In this document: positions 56,320 through 64,000 of the stretch, one piece after another | Position numbering within the stretch: the stretch's first letter is position 1 | Layout: the number at the start of each line of letters is the position of its first letter | Origin: Tritrichomonas musculus | Lineage: Eukaryota > Parabasalia > Tritrichomonadida > Tritrichomonadidae | DNA: 64,000 nucleotides | Assembly (NCBI GenBank): GCA_039105265.1 | Contig: JAPFFF010000055.1 | Location: forward strand, 62,001 to 126,000 | Reading direction: 5' to 3' | Translations under genes and position numbers: made by a program | The notes under the pieces: model-generated | What the model was told of the DNA's origin: nothing | What the model saw: only the letters and a program-made list of their open reading frames with translations | Database searches by the model: none

Positions 56320-57807
56320 AAACGATACAATGATTCAAAAAGTAGAAACGATAAGCATTTTTATTATTGTGGCGCCTTTTTTAACAAGAACTCTGGGACT
56401 TAGATTTTGAACTTCTTCTGCAGGGATGTTCTCAGTCTATATCTTGGAGGTTTAGCTTGTGAATTCCTACTGCAGGGGGATTTACCAGCTAAATTTCTGA
56501 GATTTAGAAATGTTGAACATTTTTTTGCGAGGAAGCTCATGTTTTAAGCTTCTGGAACGTAAATTATGAGATCTTCTGCAGAGATTTCACCATTTAAGCT
56601 TCAGATTGACAATTTCAATTTCATCATCGGGATTAAAGTTTTACGGAATACAGCTTAGAGATGGAAAATAATAGCTACTATAATCTATAAACCATTATTT
56701 GCTGTGTATTTATTTCTTTTCTTGATTTTGCTTTTAAATGTTTTTTATCATTTTTGATTTTTGTCTAATTCATTTTAGTTCTTTTTATTCATTGCTTATA
56801 CGACTATAAAAATCAAGTTAATAACATTCTTTAAGTTAACTTTTAATGATAAAATTATGAGAATTCTCTTCTACTTAATAATGATTTAATATAATATTAA
56901 TAAACATTATCATTTTGATTATTTTTTTATAAAAATTGCTTAATGGTTAAAGAATAAAATACTTTGGTTCGATTGACTTCATGACGTTTTTTTTTTTTGC
57001 CAATATTTATTTTAAAAATATGGATAATGGCTTAAAAGTTCTATAAATCAAATACAACAAATGCTCAAAAAGATTTAATAATGAAGAATTAAACAAATAA
57101 TAAAATGCAATTTTTATTTAAGTATCATCATTTAAAAAATATTAAAATTATTGTATAAATGAATGAGCTAGTGAAAGGAATAAGCATTTTTAGAACTTAT
57201 CGAGAGCAAAATGGTCAATTTAGTTATTTATTTGGAGGATTATTAAAAAAAGATATTTAATAATTATTAAATATACATAAGCATCTCATGATAAAAACAG
57301 CAAATTATAGTTCATGGACTAAAGCAACTATTATTTTCCATCTCTAAGCTGTATTCCGTAAAACTTTAATCCCGATGATGAAATTGAAATTGTCAATCTG
57401 AAGCTTAAATGGTGAAATCTCTGCAGAAGATCTCATAATTTACGTTCCAGAAGCTTAAAACATGAGCTTCCTCGCAAAAAAATGTTCAACATTTCTAAAT
57501 CTCAGAAATTTAGCTGGTAAATCCCCCTGCAGTAGGAATTCACAAGCTAAACCTCCAAGATATAGACTGAGAACATCCCTGCAGAAGAAGTTCAAAATCT
57601 AAGTCCCAGAGTTCTTGTTAAAAAAGGCGCCACAATAATAAAAATGCTTATCGTTTCTACTTTTTGAATCATTGTATCGTTTTTAATTCAATTTTGGTTT
57701 TGTGTATTTATTTGGTCGCTTTTGATCGTCCTTATTCAATTTTTTTTCTGATGATATTTGCACACCCACTTTCAAAAAGCAGGCACGAAAATTCAATACT
57801 TCTACAT
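56195..57807. repeat. Large inverted repeat, arms about 510 bp, loop about 590 bp
   Basis: Left arm about 56195-56705 and right arm about 57295-57807 are complementary, nearly identical over 56201-56680 and more diverged near the loop. The arms contain CTGCAG-bearing blocks also found at 34461-34766, and the left arm covers the last ~40 codons of the 307-aa gene. The loop is A/T-rich with one small coding-looking frame. It may be a foldback element, or an inverted duplication mediated by the dispersed repeat. Confidence 0.9.
57159..57260 (+). CDS. Small ORF in the loop, 33 aa, possibly a gene tail
   Basis: Reads MNELVKGISIFRTYREQNGQ, then FSYLFGGLLKKDI and a stop. The composition is much more protein-like than its surroundings. 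It could be the 3' end of a gene cut by the inverted repeat. Confidence 0.25.
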   Translation: MNELVKGISIFRTYREQNGQFSYLFGGLLKKDI

Positions 57808-58000
57808 AGAGCCAAATTATAATTATTTTAGTGATATATATAGCCACTGCATTACAAAAAAAGAATCCGAAAACTTAAATATATTAATAATAAAATGAAA
57901 AAGAATTAGAACTTTATTTAAATAGTTTCATATACATTTTCTAAATATTTAAAAAATTTGAACCATTTTAATTCAATTTAAATATAATTCAATTTATTCA
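57808..58000. other. AT-rich intergenic
   Basis: No gene, RNA gene or repeat recognised. Confidence 0.5.
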
Positions 58001-58138
58001 AAAAATTTGAGTGGAAATGGTTAATTCAATGTTAAAAAAATAATCTTATATAAGATTATTCAAAGTTTAGAAAAAGTTAAAAAAATAATCTTATATAAGA
58101 TTATTCAAAAATTTGAGTGGAAATGGTTAATTCAATGA
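58001..58138. repeat. Interleaved direct repeats with a perfect palindrome
   Basis: A block TTTGAGTGGAAATGGTTAAT occurs at about 58006 and 58111. Between them a 32-nt block occurs twice (58033 and 58077), each containing the 22-nt perfect palindrome made of AATAATCTTAT and its complement ATAAGATTATT. No coding potential. Confidence 0.8.
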
Positions 58139-58912
58139 GAGGTGCGAGAACTACCTTTGGTTAACCAATTTATTTCAAATTTAGATATTTATTTATACAG
58201 GTAAAATAATGTATAATTAATGTATAATTTTTTAATTTGGTTCGCTACGAGTAATATTATATTGATTTTAAAATTGAATATGAGAAAAAAAAAAAATCAA
58301 ATTTTTATTTCTAAAAAAAAAAAAAAAAGAGCACCAAATACTTTGTTTTTTAAGGTAATTTTTATATTTGTTTACATAAAAAAATTTAAATATTCACATT
58401 TTTAACTTTTGTAATCGTTGAACAATTAAAGGATTTCAATATTAGAAAATTATACAAACAAAGAATATAGCATAAAATGATCAATTATTACTAATATCAA
58501 TGATATTATTTGATAATTCATAAATTAAACTATTTACTTGGTTAAGAATTACGATTATGATAAAAAGATTTTCAAAAATATGTTTTATTGTTGTCATTTG
58601 ACAAATAACTGATATTTAATTGGTTTAATAATTATTTCTCTAATGAATAATGCATGGTTTATAAAGATATAATCTGAAATTCTTGATAATTAATTATTTT
58701 AGTCTTGTTTATTATAATGGTCTGTTATTATTAGATTATTATTTAATTTAATGAAAGTATTAAGCGTATAAAGTGTGAAAATAGATTTATAAAATTATTG
58801 AAGATAAGATCTGTCCCCTGTTTGCTATTTCAAGATAAAATAAATATTTTTTAAAATAAATTTCGTCCAAAAATTATATATTACATTTTATTTATTTTTA
58901 ATTTACTGATAT
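58139..58912. other. AT-rich intergenic
   Basis: A 61-codon frame at 58220-58405 is lysine/poly-A driven and not called. Nothing else recognised. Confidence 0.5.
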
Positions 58913-58916
58913 TTAA

Positions 58917-59798
58917 GGTACAAATCTAGTACGATTTAGATTGAGAGAAAGCACGTTATATATTTGAGACCCCTTGCCCTATTGAAAAAGTTTTATTTTG
59001 AATGCGTGTCAGATTTGAAATTCTGAACTTTATTTTTTTTTTATAAAATTTTTATGATAAAAATACTTTTTTATATAACATGTCCTTTAGTTTTAATAAA
59101 GTGAGAGCAAAGTTAGGTATGAAAAATGCAGGATGACTTGAAATATTATTATATAATATAAAATATAAGGAAATAAATATATTCCCTAAATATAAAGATT
59201 AAATTGACGTTCAATATAAAAAAAAATATATATTAATTTTTTGAAAAAGAAAAAAAAAATTGATAAGTTTATTTCAAATAAAATTATCAATCCATGATAT
59301 AAAATTGAAGTCTAAGAAAATTGATAATGATTTTCTGAGTTGTTTGATAGCTGTAAAATATTTTTAATTGAAAAAAATTGTGAGAAAAAAAGAGATTTCT
59401 GAGGAGTATAAAAAATAAAGTACTCAAAAAATGAAATTAGCAATAAAAAGAAATCCAACGACACGATTCCAGATTTTTTTATTTATTTCATAATAAGATT
59501 TCAAAATAAAACTAGTTGATCAGCCTTTTTTTCCAACTTGTGCCTATTGATCTAATGAATATTCCTTATCATATCTTCATTAATGGGAATATTTAAGAGC
59601 AAGCAAACACGAAATATTATAACTTATTGTTTTTTATCAACATTGCTCCAATCAAGATTTTTTTTAATCATGATATTAGTTATAAAACGCTCATTCTTTC
59701 ATTCACTTTTTGAAAGATTTTAAATTGAATACTTTACCTTATTATGCTCTTAAAGTGTCAAAAAAAATTGCGGTTTCTAAACGTACTAGATTTGTACC
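58917..59798. mobile_element. 882-bp non-autonomous DNA transposon with TTAA duplications
   Basis: Terminal inverted repeats begin GGTACAAATCTAGTACG at both ends (17 bp perfect, extending to TTTAGA with a one-base difference). TTAA flanks both ends (58913-58916 and 59799-59802), the target duplication of piggyBac-type and a few other superfamilies. No transposase frame inside. The terminal GGTAC differs from the CCC/CCY start of typical piggyBac elements, so the superfamily is open. Confidence 0.85.
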
Positions 59799-59802
59799 TT
59801 AA

Positions 59803-60661
59803 GAAATATTAATAAAATATTATATAACGGAATTTGTACAGAATTTTGAGGGGATTTAAGCCTAACGAACATTTCTACTCAATTCTTTTTTAACTTTTTG
59901 TGAATAAAAAAATAAAACTACGCCCATCGAGCGGATTTATAAATAATCATAATATAATATCATACAATATAATTTAATTCTAATATAAAATAGTTATCCC
60001 GATAAAATTAATATTATAGCTAGATATTTATGTTTTCTATAATTTTTTTGCTAAAATAAATTTATCTTATTTATATTATAATATTATATATATATTAATT
60101 AGAAATTATATCAATAATTCTATTTAGAATATGATAAAATGAATAAATAATCAATATTATTTCAACTTCAATCATATTCTTCATAATATGTAAAATTTGA
60201 ATTTCAACGTATGAACTTTCAAATAGTGCGATACTGATATATAATATACAAAATCAATTATATACTTTATTTTATTAAAAAAATCATAAGGCTAACGAAT
60301 TATTTTTTGAAAAATCAATCTTTTTTTAAAACAAAAAATACGTTATTTTAGTTCTCGCACTTCTATTCAATGTTTATTAAACTTAAATTTGAGTATTAAA
60401 TAATTTTTTTCCAAATAAAAGCTATATTTACCAATTTTTTTATATGAGTAATTAGATATATTTCATATTTCTTTCTTTTCATCCAAATTTTCCTTATAGT
60501 TTGGAAAAATACTAAACTTATTTAAATGTATTATTATACATAATCGTTTTCCTGTTTCAATAATAAATAATTATGGCTGACAATGTTATCAAATTATTTA
60601 TTATAATTGAAAATTTAAAATATCTTTTCATCATTTGAAATATTTTCTTGAGAATCAAAAT
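59803..60661. other. AT-rich intergenic
   Basis: No gene, RNA gene or repeat recognised. Confidence 0.5.
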
Positions 60662-61048
60662 ATGATGGCGAGAAATAGATGCAGATGATGGCGAGAAGCA
60701 TCAGCAAATGATGGCGATAAACAGATGCAGATGATGGCGAGAAGCATCAGCAAATGATGGCGATAAACAGATGCAGATGATGGCGAGAGTCATCAGCAAA
60801 TGATGGCGATAAACAGATGCAGATGATGGCTGGAAGCATCAGCAAATAATGGCGGGAAGCATCAGCAAATGATGGCGATAAACAGATGCAGATGATGGCG
60901 AGAAGCATCAGCAAATGATGGCGATAAACAGATGCAGATGATGGCGGGAAGCATCAGCAAATAATGGCTGGAGGCATCAGCAAATGATGGCGGGAAGCAT
61001 CAGCAAATGATGGCGAGAAGCATCAGCAAATGATGGCGAGAAGCATTA
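60662..61048. repeat. 23-bp minisatellite with a 46-bp higher-order period
   Basis: Two related 23-bp units (GATGGCGAGAAGCATCAGCA and GATGGCGATAAACAGATGCA, each plus AAT or GAT) alternate about 16-17 times in all, with a few TGG/CGGG variants. The array is notably G/C-richer than its surroundings, and 23 is not a multiple of 3, so it is unlikely to be coding. Confidence 0.92.
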
Positions 61049-61187
61049 TTGTATTAATCTTGTATTTCTTTGAGAACATTAAATAAAGTTAAGACTTCTT
61101 TTAGCATAAATCATAAAATTAATATTTCATATTGTTCTTAGTTGTATAAATTTAAAATAAGAAATAAAATATTAAAATAAATATTGT
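61049..61187. other. AT-rich spacer next to hAT remnant
   Basis: No feature recognised; probably includes the transposon's 3' flank. Confidence 0.4.
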
Positions 61188-61985
61188 TTACTCTGTAATA
61201 GATGTATTTAAATCAATTGTTTCTAATACTTTTTTTGCAATTTCTTTATGGCATTTAACGATCATTTGATCTCTCGCATTCTCTGGAGAGACATTAGTTC
61301 TTAAATTATTTATAACATATCTGCTTTTGGAAATTGATCGTTCAGTGAGAGAAGAGGTAACTAAAATACCAAAAACTTCTAATGCAACATATGCCAATTG
61401 CTGTTCTTCTGTATGAATTCTTTTTTTCCATTAGTTAAATAAATCATTAGAGCTGCTTCTGTTTTCCAATAAATTTTGGATTGGTGTAAGTGGAGCTTCT
61501 ATTTCTTCGTGCGTTTTTTTAAATCGAGAATATCTATTTTTTTGTTGAGTTTGTTGAGTTTGTTTAAATGGAGGATATTTCTTCATTCTTGTTTGAATAA
61601 TTCTTTTGGAAGCCTCAATTTGTTCATTTGTCAACAATTGATTAATATCCTCAATATTTGGATTAAGAATTAGAGCCATTGGTGCTATATTTTCCCAAAA
61701 AAAACTATGTGTTTTTGATAATTCTTTTAACTTTTTTTTGCATTAATTGCTCCATCTTTTAAATCTGTGTTTTCTAATTCACTGAACATTTGTTTTATTA
61801 AATAGACATCTGCTAAAAAAACTCCAGAGGCCCCAAAATCATCTTTTTCGTATGTAAGTACTATTTCTTTGTACTTTTCTCATAATCTTGCTAATCTTTG
61901 TAAATAATACAATTGTTTATCAGGTAGTATTTTATTTTTTTCAAGGAATTCCTGGATACCCGTATTTTACACAATCTCAATGAGT
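61188..61985 (-). pseudogene. Decayed hAT transposase (C-terminal part)
   Basis: The 61188-61397 frame reads LEVFGILVTSSLTERSISKS, then INNLRTNVSPENARDQMIV, matching the hAT C-terminal dimerisation domain (SERVFS...NRLSPENVE). The upstream frame 61431-61679 is joined to it by a frameshift near 61420 (TEEQQLAYVALEVFGIL continues in the other frame). Further upstream, EKYKEIVLTYEKDDFGASGV and FLADVYLIKQMFSELENTDL are separated by stops near 61730 and 61880. At least three breaks are present, so it is inactive. The N-terminal part including BED finger and DDE Asp residues was not found; the copy is cut at about 61956 by an unrelated repeat. Confidence 0.8.
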
Positions 61986-62004
61986 TTGCGATAATTCAAT
62001 ACTT
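61956..62004. repeat. 49-bp repeat, copy 1
   Basis: Starts ATACCCGTATTTTACACAAT and is perfectly complementary over 49 nt to 63851-63899. It borders the broken hAT sequence. Confidence 0.9.
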
Positions 62005-63017
62005 TATAAAAAAAATTGAATAGTTTTTTTTTTTTTTACATTTTTTTTTTAATTCAAAAAGTTAAGCGACTATTTTTTTATGTACGTTTATGTTCGTTTA
62101 TTTTTAAAAAAAGTTAAGTGAAAACTTTACAGGCTTCAAAATGACAAATATAATTATATTTAGATATTTTAAGCTGCGCAATTAGAATACAATTCAAATA
62201 AACTTTAATCTTTAAGCTTTTTAATAGAAAAAAAATAACAAATTGAAAATAATTCGAAAAATTAATATTTTTGGAAATCTTCTCTTGTATTAGTAATTAC
62301 GGATTTCCCTCTTGAATATATCTTAATGAGTATATACTTGATTTGTTGATGATAGTTTCAACTAGTATTAAAGATACATTTTTTTCTCAAAAATTTGAAT
62401 TCTTTTTTTTTCTTAGTAGGAGCAAAGAAATCTTATTTTTAGAGCACACTTTTTTTATATACCATATTGTTGACAACAGTATGCCATTTTTTCTATCAGA
62501 TATCACATTCAAAAAACATTGATTTTTTTTATTTTCTAAATTATCACTGATATATTTTTGTAATTGCAAAATTTAACTAGTAAAATTTCTTAATTAGATC
62601 ACAATGAATAAGAAACAATGAATGAAAAAGATCAACATTAATTTTTTTTGTGAAAATAAAAACTTCGTCATTTTTTGTGTTTCTGCTCAAGATATGCAAT
62701 AATCATAAAATTTATATGCTTTAATGATATAATTTAAGAAATTTATTTAAATTGGAACGATATTGAATGTAAATTATTTAAATTTAATTTTTTTTGAAAG
62801 TAATTGGAATATTGCATTTATATAATTATATATCATTCTCTTTTGATTTCAATAATATCAAAATTATTCATTAATTATTATTCAATGATGAAATATTTTA
62901 ATTTTATGATATATAGAAAAATTGAAAGCAAACGTATGTATTATCATTCAAATTTAAAATCTCAGCTCTCAAAATTGGTATGATAGTTTTTTTTTTTTTT
63001 TTTTTTTTTTTGAATTG
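62005..63017. other. AT-rich intergenic with long T-run
   Basis: T-run of about 25 at 62987-63011. No gene or RNA recognised; the 60-codon frame at 62387-62569 is A/T-driven. Confidence 0.5.
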
Positions 63018-63068
63018 AAAATTTGGCGCTATTTTAACTAATTTCCTTGAAATTTAGCGCCAAATTTT
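63018..63068. repeat. 14-bp inverted repeat with E2F-like cores
   Basis: AAAATTTGGCGCTA at 63018-63031 is exactly complementary to 63055-63068. The TTTGGCGC half-sites resemble E2F sites, but no start codon follows. It could equally be a foldback repeat. Confidence 0.7.
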
Positions 63069-63850
63069 GTTTTTTTTGATTAAAGTCTATTTCAACAATT
63101 GCTTATGTCGAGTTTGAAAAGCTATTTTAAAAAAAAATGTTTAAAAAACTTTGAAAAAAAAAAAATAATCTTTAATCGAAAAGTTTTGTTTAGGAATTTA
63201 TTTTTCTTGTGCATATATGTAAATATATTATGAAGAAATTATGCTTGTTCAAAAATCTGAAACTACATAATAGTTATTTTCCAAAAATATTTTGAAAAAT
63301 CACCTGAGAAAATAGTAAGTGTTATATAATAGTTTTTTTCAATGTCAAAAACAGTAAGAAATAAAATAAATAAAACAATATATAAATAAATAGATAAAAA
63401 AAAGAGAATTATATTTGGCTATTTATTCTTGAAAATAACAAAAATAAATTGCGGCTTATAATGGAAGTTTTAGTTGTAGAACAAATTTGTTCGTAGGTAG
63501 TGAAAATTTTGCTAAATAACATGAGAATGTAAAAACGTGATAAAACCTCTCCTCAAATCGGTTAAGCGGGCCAAATGTAAGTGTAGAAAAATAATTTTCG
63601 TGTGTGCTGGCTGAACTGAACATGTGAAGGTAGAAATGCGATGATTAAAAGATTTTAAGAATATGTAGAAATTATTTTGTAAAAAGGCAATTCATCTGTT
63701 GCGGAATTAGAAGAATTTGTTTGTAAGAGCATCTTAATTACTCAGAAAAGCGATTTGGTTGAATTCTGATCAGTTTTATATGGATAGGACAATAATAAAA
63801 ATATATAAATAAAGTTCTCAAATATTGAAAGCATATTGGTAAATGAAATG
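63069..63850. other. AT-rich intergenic
   Basis: Slightly less A/T-rich from 63,540 to 63,730, with no recognisable gene or RNA. Confidence 0.45.
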
Positions 63851-63899
63851 AAGTATTGAATTATCGCAAACTCATTGAGATTGTGTAAAATACGGGTAT
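63851..63899. repeat. 49-bp repeat, copy 2 (inverted)
   Basis: Perfect inverted copy of 61956-62004. It falls in a minus-strand frame (63742-63954) reading YTRILHNLNEFAIIQYFISF, so the repeat may be a piece of a coding element. The frame itself is not otherwise recognised. Confidence 0.85.
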
Positions 63900-64000
63900 A
63901 ATCTTTTGTTTCATGTATAATTAAAATGCAATCACAGAACGAGGTCCATCTCACTTCAATATAAGAAGGAACCTTTTAAAATTTTAATCCTTGTCTACTT
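63900..64000. other. Right edge, AT-rich
   Basis: Nothing recognised. Confidence 0.4.

Noticed and set aside
60662-61048. CRISPR-like array
   Set aside because: Units are contiguous 23-mers without spacers; the genome is eukaryotic.

Overview
The window is eukaryotic and most like a parabasalid (Tritrichomonas/Trichomonas type). Evidence: very AT-rich intergenic DNA, compact genes that are nearly all intronless and use the standard code, long ankyrin-repeat proteins, several divergent CAMK/TKL kinases, a flagellar ropporin-like protein, and one 25-nt GT-AG intron of the ultra-short kind reported from trichomonads. The genus is an inference; no rRNA or marker comparison was possible.

Left part (1-34,200) is a host gene block: ribosomal protein eL43, a CAMK-like kinase, SMC5, a TKL kinase, an RNase MRP RNA gene (minus strand, about 12,765-13,010), an unknown protein, an ankyrin protein with a 25-nt intron, ropporin/RSPH11-like, a 1,648-aa ankyrin protein, AP-2 mu, an importin-beta, a coiled-coil/RING protein, an MTA/SAH nucleosidase, a Qc-SNARE and a possible GET4-like protein. 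Genes lie on both strands with 200-700 bp between them and no operon logic.

Centre (34,200-45,360) is the most striking part. An intact tRNA-Asn(GTT) gene (45,287-45,360, minus strand) is followed, in its direction of transcription, by four non-LTR retroelement insertions in head-to-tail order. At the four junctions the last 17 nt that begin with the T-arm 3' side and end just past the tRNA discriminator are repeated, together with the T-run. From the tRNA outward they are two near-identical ~1.07-kb non-autonomous elements (A and B), a 7.2-kb LINE with one 2,362-aa open frame (18-aa repeat array, three CCHH zinc fingers, reverse transcriptase with YADD, CCHC motif and PD-(D/E)XK-type restriction-like endonuclease), and a diverged broken relative carrying only the 5' part. 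I read this as a LINE family that targets the 3' flank of tRNA-Asn, reuses the same target and leaves the tRNA intact, with a short parasite sharing its ends.

Right part (45,500-64,000) holds a leucine-rich-repeat/coiled-coil gene, a TKL-like kinase with Sel1 repeats and an unknown 307-aa protein. These are separated by long AT-rich deserts with DNA-transposon debris: hAT-type ends, a decayed hAT transposase, an 882-bp element with TTAA duplications, palindromic MITE-like hairpins, a 23-bp minisatellite and a ~0.5-kb inverted repeat that has copied the 3' end of the 307-aa gene in reverse.

Start codons were set at ATG; upstream TTG extensions were dropped. All domain calls are from reading the sequence by eye, with no database search.
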